64,000 bases of DNA. Origin: Plectrocnemia conspersa (taxonomy: Eukaryota; Arthropoda; Insecta; Trichoptera; Polycentropodidae). Under the pieces are notes generated by a model. The model did not search any database and was not told the origin of the DNA. It saw nothing but the letters and a program-made list of their open reading frames with translations. The stretch covers positions 2,666,001 through 2,730,000 of the forward strand of contig VTFK01000002.1 in NCBI GenBank assembly GCA_009617715.1, read 5' to 3'. Of the stretch, positions 39,243 to 55,700 are shown piece by piece; within the stretch, counting starts at the first letter, position 1; every line of letters starts with the position of its first letter. The translations under genes and the position numbers were made by a program.

Positions 39243-40387
39243 GTAATTGTTAATTTAAAAAATGTGCTTTACAAACAAACCTCCAAAACAAAACATCATA
39301 TTAAAAACACCCGAGAACGACGAAAACATTAGCCGCAGCAGACTTCGAACCATAAACACACACAGTAACCAAAACTTCTATACAACGGGTATTGTTCCGC
39401 TTAACCATAGTTCATCTTTGGGATTTTTTGTAGTTTTTGTGAAGCGACCACGACGCCTTCGTTTATAAAGGGTGACCCAGGAGACTCATGCTTCGTGAAA
39501 AGAAATGAAAATTATAGGTAGAATATGACAATATTGCCGTTAGTCTAAAAAATATTTTTGGCCTTTCGTTCAAGCCAACCAGAGCTCAATTATTATTTAT
39601 TAATTCGCTAGTAAGTTTTAAAGATTCAGATTTTTAAGAGAGGATTGAACACATTAAATATAAAAATTTATTAATTTATAATTTATTTTAATAAAATTTA
39701 AAAACACTAGAAAATAACATGGCATTTACTAATTTCTACAATACTTTCATTTGAGACATTCCAATATAGTGCAAATATTTTATATTAACTACATAAGTAC
39801 AGAATATTCAATCATTAAATATAATGTAATATATATTGTACAGTAATAACAGTTTAAAATCTATACAATTGTTCTGTATAAGTTGTATGTAAACTGCTCT
39901 TAGTTTTTGTGTACATAATAAGAAATATCACTAAATAATCTTTAGTAATAACAAACAACACAATACTTATAAATATTTTTTTATTTTGCATTAATATTAA
40001 TATGTTTAAAAATCTAATCCATATTCATTAAGTTATTAAACTTTAAAATAATATTAGCAATATATTATTATATAAAATTATAACAAAAAATGATAAATAA
40101 AAATCTAAAAAAATTGACTTCAAATACATATAACCGCCGTTTGTTTTAACTTTTCCATACTAAGACAAGAGCGCAGTAACGGTTTGTCAAAAGCTGCGAA
40201 GATAGCTAACAGATAAAATATAAACACCCTAATACATACAAATTTTTGGAATATGTTATATACATTATAGTTTAATTCGTTCCAATTTTGGGCAAAATTT
40301 TGTGTTTAAATAATAATTCTATATTTTATAAGTCACGCACACTGAATATGAATCATTTGCATTAATCATTACTAACGATTAAGCTTA

Positions 40388-40558
40388 TATACTGTTACGT
40401 GGGCTCATGTGAGACCGTTGCATCAGAGCTTTGAGAAATAAAAAGCATGTGAATTGTTTTTACACGGCATCCATTACTAAGGGGCGATAGCGCTGCACCC
40501 TGAGAGCGGCAACTGCCGATATCTCAATATTCACCCCTCAGATTTCAACAGTATTATA
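40388..40558. mobile_element. Possible MITE or solo LTR
   Basis: About 160 bp of higher GC content are bounded by ATACTGTT on the left and AACAGTAT on the right (perfect inverted 8-mers). The interior starts GTTACGTGGGCTCATG and carries AATAAA near 40437. Both a MITE and a short LTR starting TG and ending CA fit. No clear target duplication was found. Confidence 0.35.
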
Positions 40559-42219
40559 TATAATTGAAATTCATCGACAAAAATTAGATGCAGACTCTCA
40601 AATATGGCGTTAAATGCATTATTTTTTAAAGGGTTTTTTCTGCACAAATACATCAACAGTTAATCAGAAACGTTAAAATTTAAAAAGCAAAATATAATAT
40701 ACATATAGCTATGTTTTACATTATAATAACAGTGCTACTCAAGTGGTGGTCCAAAAATTACTGAGTAAAATGAAATAAAATTGACATATAAAATGTGTAT
40801 GTGTAATATTTAATTAAATAGAGTAATATAACCTCTGAAACGTTATTTATCACGATATACGACACAATATGTATCACCATACACAAACATTAAGTAATAT
40901 TTTATCACAAAAAATATTTGAATTATTACTCTGGTTAATCTAAAAACACATCACTTCAGATGAAAATATTTCGTTTTGCACATGACTAGTGATTATTCTT
41001 CAAGAATTTTATTTTTCTTATGCAACGTTTCAGGCTCTTATTATGGTGGATGTATGATAGATGTTACATTCTTAGAACACGCTAGTAATACATTCTTAGA
41101 ACAACCAGAGCTTACACAAATAATATAATAAAACACTTTGTATATAAATTGGACATGAATATAAATAAACAAAAATAAAAAACATTCGCCTTTCTTGACA
41201 TTTATATAAACAGAATAAAAAGTTTATATAATCATAAAATAAACTATTTTTGACACCCAGGCAATTATGTGCAAGATTAATTAAGCATAATAAATCTCGT
41301 TTTGGAAAAAATAATAAAAGCACCTAACTTCCTAGACATTATAAAAAAGGCATAAAAGCCTATATCTCATTTTGCCAGACTAGATTAATTCCTTATACAC
41401 CAATATAGCAATGTAAATTAAAAATATTCGTTTTAATTAACTGAACCTTGTTTTATTTATACTGTCATGTTAAGCACGACTAAACATACAAATTCACAAT
41501 CCAATTTTAATATTACGATACACTATATTAAACTTTAAAAAGGCTTCAATGCGACTCGATTAGTTAAACTTTTATTTATTGGAAGACGTGTAAGCTTATA
41601 ATTTATAAATTTACAAAAGGCAATCTCTCAATGCTAACTCGATACATAAAACATTGTGGTAACTATGTTTAGATATCACCTTATCAAATATTATGAACAT
41701 TTCTGATATGATTTTTTACACATTTCTCGTTTACTAGATGTCTACAGCTGTTACCATATAGTGATATATTATTTATAAAATTAAGAGACCTTAATAATGT
41801 ATTCATTAATATAATTAGTTTATAACCTAATTGATTACGCATAATTTTCGCCGCAGAATGGAATTTCAACACTTAAAATTTAAGCTATTGATAAGAAAAA
41901 ATACCAGTTCGAGCTGCAGTAATTTGTTATTTGAAATTATATTATAAAATAATTTATAATTAATAATAACAATTTGTATCTAATTTCCAAACACCGATTA
42001 CATATCTGAAATATTGTTATACTCCCTGTTAACGCATTGTTATGTTACAGTGGTTTATAACATATAAATAAGAGTATTCACTGTGGAATGTTTGTTGCAC
42101 TATTAATTCGAAGTATAATTTTTAATACAAAATAGAAATAGAAATTTTGTACAAAATTCTAAATTACAATTAAAGATAATTGATTAATTATTGTCGTTAA
42201 TTTTTTGTGGTTAATATGC

Positions 42220-45200
42220 TTAATTCCATTCGTCACTTGTGACCTCTTCTTTGGTGACTTTATCATTATCAATATTCCAATTAAGTAGATCATCCAATAG
42301 AGAAATCAATAATGGATTACCACCGAGTCTTTTTACCTGTATTAAAATAAAATAAAATATTTTAAAATTATATTATAAGCATTAGAGAGATTTTCAATTA
42401 CCTCATCTCTTGCCGCACTATCTAATTCTTCCAAAATTTTTCTTGTGTAAGCAAAACTTCCTAATTTCTCCAACAAAGAAATACAATAACGCTTTACTTC
42501 AACATCCTTCGTTCTCTGACGTAAAATGTCTATATATAATAATTAAGGAAAATATATTAGTAACACTAAATATAATTTTAATCTTTTTAAAGGATACGAA
42601 GCACTTGTTTATCAGCAGATTGGCTTTTTATGGCATGTATGATTGGAAAACTAAACTTTCCTTCAGTCAAATCTTCACAATAGCTCTTATTTTCCGAATA
42701 CTAAAAGGATAAATTATTCATGTGTATATTGCAGTACAATAATTAGAATTTATAGAGCAACAAACCTCAGCTAAACATAAATTACAATAATCGTCCCGAA
42801 TCTGAAAATATAAACCAAGGATCCCGGCCAGCATTTTAAAATCGGCAGTATTTTTGCTGAAGAGTTGCATTAGACGAACAGCTAACATAAACAATCCACC
42901 AGTTTCTTTATGAAAATATAAAGTTTAGTTAGTATATTTCTGAAAAAGGGTATATAAAAATAAAAGAATCAAAATATTGTACTCTTCATGGTCATCTGTT
43001 TGTATTCAGTTTCCGAAGGGCATGTGAAATTATCACGCCAATATATCTCCATACCTTGGCCTCTATGTAGTTCTAATAGTTGTTCAGTATAAACGGCTGT
43101 AGCCTGTAAAATACAAATAAATAGTTAATAATAATGTATACATGGACAAAACTTATATTAACACCCAATATATATGTATATATATATATATATATTATTA
43201 CATAATTACCTCAACATGCCCTAGTTCCAAAACTCTTTCAAGAGCAACGAACATAACATAATTTGCTGCATTGATGGTGCTAGCAACTCCATAAATAGAA
43301 TGAGCTACTGGTATACCTCGTCGTAAAATAGAATTATCTTGTATATCATCAATTCTTAAAAAAAACAAATCCGAAAATAGTAACGCTTAACAAAAAAATA
43401 CTTGTATATATGTACCTATATTTAAATTCAATTAACACATTCGATCACACGTATTTATAAAAGGCCTCAAATTGGACATTCAACTTTAATGGCTAGTTCA
43501 GACATGGTGAATTTATATTACCATCTTCATATTCGTTCATACATGTCCGTCTGAATTCTGCCGTGTCTGAATTAGCCCTTAATGTACAAAAATACTTATT
43601 GAGTCATTGTGTATATATTTTAATCTAAAGCTTTTTTATAAATATATAAATATCAGATATTTATATTATTTTTTGGTAATCTATGAAGAATATATATAAG
43701 TATGATTCAACAAAATAAGCTAATCTTTATCAAACTTCTTATCTATCATAAATTATCAACTCATGATTTCTACGAAACATTATTCATATGTGAATATAAC
43801 TGAAATCCAATGTTATATAAAACTTACAGCAAACTAGCGTTGTGCAACATCTGCACAATATCACCTACGGCTCGTAATTTATGAGGCGATATTTTTAACC
43901 AATAGTTAAAGGCTAATGTTAATTTGGTGCGAATTTGTTTTCCAGGTACTTGTTGAATATAGGTAAACGGCTGCATTAGTTTCTGAAAAAATAATAAAAA
44001 AGTATTAGTAACATAATATTTAAGTATTCTAACTTCAGACATAAAAAATAAATAATGGAATTTTTTGAAGTGAAATAATTATGTGTTTGTGAACTAAGAC
44101 TATTCTCTTAAAAAAACATAATTAATTAATGAAAATATTGTTGCATCTTATAAAAATGTAATTTTAGTTTTAACCCTTTTGATGCCAGACCACGTGTTGC
44201 ATATACATTAATATTGTTTTAAGAAAATATTTAGTTGTTATTCTAAATATTTTTTATAATAGTGCAGGATTAATAAATTGACTATTTAGATCGCATATGT
44301 AAACAGAGTTAAAATAGTTCCGCGTAAGGGTTAATACTATAAAATTATTGCTCAAGATAATAATATAACCAGACATAAAAAGTAAGCCACAATCGCTCTA
44401 AAATGAAAAATAAGTTATTTTTGACTGTTTGAAAAAATTATTTAGAACTAGAATTATATATAAAAATACTATTTCTTAAAATAATTTAAGAAAAATATAA
44501 TACAGTACCTTGCCATTAAATTGCAAACACCTGTTCAAAAAGAAAAATATTTTATATAATATGAGCTAGGCACTCATAAAGTAACTTTTATTTTTAATGT
44601 AAAGGTTTAATAATTTTATAAAGAAAATTCTATGAATTCCGTTGCAACATAAATGGCGTTAGACTGTTAGTAGTGAGACCAAACTGAAATCAAACTGTGA
44701 GTGTGTATTTTTCATTGTATTTGTTAGTAGTTGAAAGAAATATGTCTGTTACATTGTACAAATATCAAACAAAATGTCAAAGTTGCATGGCTGGTTGTCG
44801 TACGAATATCACTGCATATATTGACCGTAAAGTGTTAAAAATTATTTCAATACATTTTATTTTATCGGTATGTAATTCACAGTTTTATGGTAACTGATTT
44901 CATTATTTCGAATATATAATATGTGGGATATATTCATAAAAAAATCTGTAAACGCTACATTGTAACGAAATATTTTTTACCAGAGTGCCTCTGGAATTTC
45001 AAATTTCGATTTTTTTCAACTATTTTAGTTAATATAATATGAGGTAATATCTTAGGTAAAGCGCTAAATGAATATGTTACGGTAAATACACAGTTTAAAG
45101 TGTGATTTTGTTATATGAAATTGAAATGACAAAAATTGGTGCATACGGATGCCAGATTTCTGAAATACAAATGTACAACTTTATGCAAAAATTACGTAAC

Positions 45201-46815
45201 AAAAATCTTGAATCTATTAATATCCTTATCTCGGGCGAAGTCCGGTAATAAATAATAGTACAAAGTAGTAAATAAAAGTAATAATAAATATAAGGCTCAT
45301 ACGAATTTTTCTCTAGATAAATAAAGCAAAATATTTTTTATTCCAAAACAAGGTTCTACGAATGATAGTCGACGCTCTCTAGTATGTTTCTAATGATATT
45401 ATACATAACGACCTTAACATAGAATTCATTAAATACGCAATAACGAACAAATACACGACATATAGACAGACTAAAACTCCACCCAAACATAATGGCAACC
45501 GAACTACTTGACTGTAGATAGGATGACACCACACGACTTAAACGATTTAAACTATCTAACATGACAAATAATACATTTAAAATAGTAAATTAGTATAAAA
45601 AAATAAATTAGTATTATGTAAAATAAATTAGATTTTGTATTAATGAATATGGAGAGCATCCAATGGGATGTTTTCTTTACATGCCAACGTCATAATCAAA
45701 AAATATTACTTATTATTCATGTATAAACAGATAGTAAATAAATAAATAAATAAAAATTAATATTAGGTAATTTATCAAACGCCAAATTCACACAAATTTA
45801 TCTCTAGTTTTGTATTTCATATATACTAATTTATAATATGATGAAATTAAAATGATGAATGTATTCAGTAAAGTAAATAAAAAATACGAGATCCATCCTA
45901 AGAATCAGTGTATTGATTTTAATTTAAATCTGTTTAAGACCCACATGAAAACATAAGTGATCTCTTTAGGAAGTCACGTGTCTTCTCCGTTGATTGTAAC
46001 AACACTATAATTAATTCCCTGTAAGTCTGCTAATTTCATCGGTTATAATTGTGATCAGACGTTTTATCATGGCATGACACCCGATCATCAGCAATAAGTC
46101 TTCGTTCTTACTAGATCTGTTTCAAGTCTTTAAAACACACAATTGAAGAAGGCATGCTTAACTGTCCAGAAGGTAAAATGCATGCTTCTTTTGGACAATA
46201 AGAATTCCTCACTTTGCCATTTAGTCCTGGAATCGTAATCAAACAACTATGATTCATATACTATTAAAGCTTGATATAAAAAATTTGGCTTAAGTACTTA
46301 TTGAGTCTTTTCAACAAATTCTGTTTTAAGCTTTAGTTCAATTTGAACATAATATAAGTAACGCAGACACCGAAGCAAGCACTGCACTCAGGTCAAAGTC
46401 ACACACTGTATACGCATATATACGAAAAAAATTCAACAAATACAAAAAATATTTAACATACAGCATTTACATTTAAACACAACATAACAAAGGCACAACA
46501 ATGTTAATATCTGTTAGATAATTATTTTTTTAATAATATTATATATATTATGTGAGTTTTGAAAGTACGCAGTGTAAAATATTTTCAAGTGTTCGCATTG
46601 TAATGGCAAGGTACTGTGCACTACACGGTTGACGAATATATGATATAGTAAGTCATTTGCCGCATTATCTACGTAACCTATATTATTGATTGTGGGTGAG
46701 ATGCGCAACTTTCAAATGGCTGATAATTTTGAAAGATAAAAAATGAAATATCAACCTCATCTTGTTCCCTGTCACCGGTGCATGTGAGAGGAGCTCCGCT
46801 GCCCGAAGAAGTCAT
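42220..46815 (-). CDS. GGPS1: Geranylgeranyl diphosphate synthase (type III)
   Basis: Condenses isopentenyl and farnesyl diphosphate to geranylgeranyl diphosphate for protein prenylation; cytosolic enzyme of the mevalonate branch (fly quemao, human GGPS1). Exons in transcript order: 46815-46756, 43982-43828, 43354-43210, 43103-42983, 42905-42766, 42700-42598, 42529-42402, 42336-42220. All splice phases fit, giving 322 residues, the usual family size. Visible motifs are PGKQIRTK (residues 33-40), HNASLLIDDIQD with the first Asp-rich site at 74-78, [15 protein letters not shown] near 162, FQIRDDYCN with the second Asp site at 198-202, and [17 protein letters not shown]. Bulk and spacing near the first motif match animal GGPPS rather than FPPS. 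The first exon is only 20 codons and ends REQDE, followed by a 2.8-kb intron with a LINE fragment. It is head-to-head with the zinc-finger gene, 1.5 kb away. No defects were seen. Confidence 0.93.
43165..43195. repeat. TA/TG microsatellite in GGPPS intron
   Basis: A run of TATATATG and TATATA units lies just downstream of exon 3 on the minus strand. Confidence 0.7.
44742..44867 (+). other. Small Cys-containing open frame antisense to GGPPS intron 1
   Basis: The frame opens at ATG 44742 with [19 protein letters not shown] and stays open through a GTATGT donor-like site at 44868. It has CxxCxxxC spacing and somewhat balanced composition. No homolog is recognised and no downstream acceptor exon was found. 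It may be a first exon or chance. Confidence 0.15.
45345..45575 (+). mobile_element. Jockey-type LINE 3' fragment in GGPPS intron 1
   Basis: The + frame reads [10 protein letters not shown], a stop, then [18 protein letters not shown] and [16 protein letters not shown]. This is the typical C-terminal end of Jockey-clade ORF2 (LR.IV.APWYV.N..IH.DL.I). The in-frame stop after VDAL shows it is dead. It lies antisense to GGPPS. Confidence 0.75.
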
Positions 46816-48341
46816 CACGATAGCGAATCGGCTAACAATGACAGATGTCAACTTAAACCAAACAGCTTAAATACTGACCAGTGTCGTTAGTGTTAATTAA
46901 AAATAAATATTTAAGATATCATCTTTTTAATAAATTAAAAACTACTCAAATTAATAAAATTAAATAATTTAATATTTTTTACCTATATTTTATTATAAAA
47001 AAGTAAATACTAACTTAGTTACTTTATTATTTTAGGTAATTAAAAAATCTTAAAATATTTATTTATATAGATATATCTATCTGGTAAGTAAAAAAAGTTG
47101 TTTTAATTGTTTTAAAAGTTATAAAATATAAATTTTGAAAATGTATTAACAGCAATTTCTCCAATATTTATAAGGTTAATTAATGTCCATACAGAGCATT
47201 TGGCTTACAATACAGGGCTAATGAATTATGAAGTTAAAGGTAACAATATAAAGTTGTGGTACATTAACCGCTTCTACAAGAAGGTAAATATCGAAGGGCG
47301 TTGCTACTTAATTTGCTGGTCGTATGGTTAAAAACCATTGACTTTTATTTTTACTGGCAGCACTGAAATATACAGACTTGGCCATAATAATAGGGCAACC
47401 TTTAAAATGGTTTTTAACTCTTTACAAGTGCAGAGTCTGAACGAAATATTTTAGCAGGTAGTTTTAACCGTAATTTTAAAAACTAAGTTTAGCTTAACCG
47501 TTAAAACTTTTAGAGTAAAAACTGGCGCCCCAGGCAAAAAACTAAATTTGCGCCCTATTTAACTCATTACATGAGCACAAAAAAATAATTCAAAATAAAA
47601 CTCGAATTGTTATTTAAGAATTTGTAGTTTTACCTCGTGAAATAAAAACAGCGCACAGTAGCGTATAAAAAAATAATATCAGATTATATTCTTTAACAAA
47701 TTGTTTGATAATTTTAAGTGAATATTGCGCTTTTATTTGGTATCACGGCGCCCCACAAGATCTAGCGCCCCAGGCGATCGCCTGTACTGCCTGCCCCTCG
47801 GGCCGGCCCTGAGAGTAAACCCAAAAACACTAAGATTAGATATCCAAATATTGGGCGAAAGTCATTTGATTTGATGAATATAACTTTGAGGTAATTTTAA
47901 ACTAATATCGGTTAATATACAACATAATAAAAACTTTAATTTTTTAAATTTTTATAGTTATAATTTTTTACAATAATCATACTTTTTTGAATATTTTTTC
48001 AAGTTTTTGGAACCCCTGGTGTAGTAGACGTGCATCGAAGAGTTGGAGAAGAATATCTAGCTGTTTGCGTAGTACCCAAAGTCAAAGATTATGCTATATC
48101 TTTATAGAGAATTATATTTAACTAAAAACAGTTTATAATTTGGTGGTCAAAAAAATATTTAAAATGACCTTTACTTACTTTTCAACTAGGGTAAGTACAT
48201 CAATACATTTTAATATAAAAAAAATACATTACTTTTTAGTTATATATAAATCACTTTACATTTTAATTTATATTATAAAATTATAAGTATGGCTGCTGAC
48301 TTTAAAATTTATTTATTTCAATATGTAATTTAAATAGAATT
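46816..48341. promoter_or_regulatory. Shared upstream region of divergent GGPPS and zinc-finger genes
   Basis: 1.5 kb separate the two start codons. The region must hold both promoters unless a distant non-coding exon exists, but no clear TATA or initiator was identified. The middle is occupied by the hAT-like insertion at 47520-47811. Confidence 0.4.
47520..47811. mobile_element. Non-autonomous hAT element with 8-bp target duplication
   Basis: A 292-bp insertion is flanked on both sides by AGAGTAAA (47512-47519 and 47812-47819), a perfect 8-bp target-site duplication as expected for hAT transposons. The right end is GGGCCGGCCCTG preceded by GCGCCCCAGGCGATCGCCTG, the familiar G/C-box end of arthropod hAT elements. 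The left end (AACTGGCGCCCCAGGC) carries the internal box but not the CAGGGCCGGC tip, so the ends are asymmetric. No transposase is present. It lies between two divergent promoters. Confidence 0.7.
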
Positions 48342-51897
<3,556 letters not shown>

Positions 51898-52796
51898 ATA
51901 GTTTATTGCATTAGGTCGTTTCATATGAAGTGGCCTAAATTTCGTAAAATTTTTGCAGAAGTCTATTGCAAGTATCCAAACAGTTTATGGTTAAGCTTCA
52001 GCAATGTCACAATTGTTTTTCATTAACATAGTCTTGTCTTATTATATTTTCGAAAACTAATAATACAATGTTTCAAGAGAAACTCCTTATACTTATTCTC
52101 AAGTTACTCAACATTGGAAACTATGTAAATTTGATAATAAAATTATTTTATTAGACGTTGTAACTGTGATATGAATTTTAATGTATGTGCAGCGGCATTA
52201 TTGAAGTTATTGTTATGTTGATTTCCTTTCTAATTGATATTCATAATGCATTTCAAGTTTAAACCTTATTGGGGATACTATGTCATCCTCAAATGTATAA
52301 ATCAAGGGTATTGAGTTAAATGTATTATATTATTTATTAAAATAAATATTATTGTAAATAAAATATTATAAATTTAGTACATACTACTAAGGTAAAAGAT
52401 TGTATTATAATAATATATTATAATTTTAATTTCAAATATATTTTTATTACAATAAACATATTTTATCAAAATATTAATGTTTTATTATATTTCATCGATC
52501 CATTGTATGTACATATAAGTGAAAGTAATAAGGGATTTTGTATTAATCGTCAACCAAATACGCTCGATTTATACGCAATTAGAATACTAATCATTCTCAT
52601 ATTTTATGCAGACTAAACTGTAGTTGTTTGTTAGCATTCAAAGCATAATCAAGTCTCGATAGCGACACATACATTTATAAAAATATTTAATATTACAAAT
52701 ATAGAAGGTATTTAATTAAATAAAATTATAATATTAAGTGTCATATAAAAATATAATAAATTTAATTTTCATGCAATTAAGAAAAATTGAGATGTG
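51898..52796. other. Gap between zinc-finger and LRR genes
   Basis: Contains the polyadenylation signal of the zinc-finger gene (AATAAA 52136-52141) and, presumably, the LRR gene promoter. No other feature was recognised. Confidence 0.5.
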
Positions 52797-55700
52797 ATGA
52801 TTTTAATAATTATTCTATGCTTATTCGCCATAAGCTTTTCAATGGGAAATCATGAAGAATGTTCTTCATTACCAAGTGATAATTCATGTTCATGTTTCCG
52901 CAATAAAAATGGTTAGTATATATTTTTTATTAGAAATAATCGATTTTGAATTGAATATCATATTATTAATTTTTTCTTTAATTTATATTTTGTAGAACTT
53001 TTATTAAAATGTACAGAAGTTAATCAACAAACAATCAATAGATACTTATCATCCTTTAATTACCATAACATATCAATATTTATTGAGAAATTGGATCCTG
53101 ATTTATCAGTTTTATCAGCGACATTTACACCGGAAACCAAAACTTTGGTATCTTTGTTACAAATCTCTGATGCAAATATAAATCAAATTCATAAAGAATC
53201 ATTCGATTCAATCAAAACAACATTGAAAAGTTTAATTTTTAAAAAATCTCAATTGAGACAAGTCCCGACTGAAGCTTTGAAGCAATTGACTGAATTGAGG
53301 ACTCTGGATTTGCAGTCAAATTATATATTTGATATTTTAGATGAAGACTTTGAATCGCTGAAAATAGAAACATTGATTTTAAAGAATAATTTAATAGAAT
53401 ACATATCAGAAAATGCTTTTATGTCTATGAATGTGTCTCTAAAAGAACTCGATCTTTCTGGAAACAGACTGCAAAATATGCCTATTAATTCGATTAAATA
53501 TTTGCAAAATATAAGAATGATACACTTGGCTAATAATAAGATTATTACGTTTCAAAGGATGAGTATCGATTTATTTAGATGTGAATATTTAGATTTGGGA
53601 GGAAATAAATTGAAAAAAGTAATATATGACAATTTTTCTGGGTTTATAAATCTGAAAATTTTGCTTCTAGGTTATAACTTATTAATGAATATAGATGATA
53701 ATTCTCTGATATCACTGATTAATTTAGAGTACATTGATTTGAGCTGCAACCAGATCGAATTTATGAATACTGATATTTTTAAACATAATAAACTGTTAAA
53801 AAAAATAGATTTGAGGCAAAATTTTATACATAATATAAACACGATCTTCTCAAATTTACCTAAGCTAACATCTCTTAACTTGTCTAAAAATAATATAATG
53901 TATATCTATAATGATTCATTTAAAAAGTCAACTGCTGTGAAAGAACTGTTCTTAAATGACAATAGCATTAGAATGATAGATGAGTTTTCATTCTCAAATA
54001 TGTTAAATTTGACTGATTTATATTTAGATTTCAATGAGTTGATTGACATTAAGGATATATTAACTACTAATAATCTGAATAACTTATATATCATAAAATT
54101 AAATAATAATCGATTGATTAAGATTGAAATAGGACTTTTTAATACATCACAAAATTTACAAGAGGTATGGTTACAAAATAACAATTTAAAGATTATTAAA
54201 TATGGAGTGTTTCACAAATTATCTAAAGTTATTAAAGTATATTTACAGAACAATAATATATTTCATATACAAAGAAGAGCATTTGAAAGCTTAGAAAATT
54301 TGAAATATATCGATTTACGTAATAATTTATTAAAGAGTTTAAATGACGTATTTTATCCGTATCAAATTTTGTTAATGAATCTGAAGTTAGATTATAATAA
54401 ATTTGATACATTATCATATAAGTTTTATGAGAGATTATTATCATTAGAAGTACTATCTTTTAGTCATAATAAATTATCAAATTTATATAAAAATTTGTTC
54501 AAATCAATGACGGAAGTCAAGGTACTTAATTTATCTTACAATAAAATTTATAAACTGGATGATTTTATTTTTATTAATATGAAAAATCTTAGGATATTAA
54601 ATTTACAAGGAAATATGCTTAAAAATATAAGCAATGCTGTTTTTTATGGCTTACAATTGTCAGATTTAAACTTAAGCGATAATAAAATATTAAACATAAA
54701 TCTAGACGCATTCCAATATATGAAACACCTGATTTATCTAAACTTACAAAATAATGGCATTATTAATATTGAGAATACTATAAATAAAAATCTTACAATT
54801 CAGAAGTTGAACCTACAAAATAGCTTTTCAAAACATCTATTGCTTCCATTAGATAAATTTTCAGATGTATCAAATTTAATAATATCAAAAAATAGTTTAA
54901 TCAACTTAGATGAAAAATTGTTTAGTACATTATTAGACCTGAAGTATATTTTCATTAATAATGCAAATTTAATTAGGATTCCAAAAAGAATATTCATGAA
55001 TAATAATAAAATATTCCAAATAGATCTCAGTAATAACAGATTACGTACATTGCACAGAGATATATTTATAAACATGACCCATTTGAAGATTTTAAATCTT
55101 CAGTTCAATAATTTCTTTGATTTTCCATACAACGCCTTAAAAAGTACTCATTCCTTAGAAACGTTACATTTTGGCCATAATAAATTATTAATTATAGATT
55201 TTTCACATCTTCACGGATTATATGAATTGAAAAAACTATATTTGAATGATAATAACTTGTCTCATTTGATCAACTTAGAATCGTGCATTCATTTACAATT
55301 GACGATCATAGATTTGAGTTTTAACTCTTTAACAAATCTACCAGATTCTTTGCTACATTGTCATAAATTGAAAAAAATCAATCTATTACACAATATTCTT
55401 AAACTTGAAGATAATCATAATAATTTGCTGATAAAAGAAGTGTCTATAAGTAGAGCAAATATATCGACATTGACTAAAAATATTATTGAACGCTTTCCAA
55501 TGATTAAAAAGCTGCATTTGATAAACAATAATATATATAACATTGCATATGATACGTTCGAAAATACGGCAATGTTAAAATATCTCGATTTAAGTTTGAA
55601 TCTGATTGCTTCAAACTTTTATGAAATTAAAAGACTGGACATGCTAGAAACTCTTATTTTGAGTCATAATAGATTAGAAACACTGCAAAGATTTTCTCAT

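Larger units (their letters stand above)
38491..42219. other. Intergenic region between pseudogene and GGPPS
   Basis: AT-rich with no recognisable gene. It holds the palindrome near 39.2 kb and the small GC-richer island near 40.4-40.55 kb. The frame at 39262-39468 has no motif. The 3' UTR of the minus-strand GGPPS gene probably occupies the right end. Confidence 0.5.

Noticed and set aside
53906..55075. Minus-strand open frames across the LRR exon
   Set aside because: They are antisense shadows of an AT-rich repeated coding exon, with no motifs of their own.
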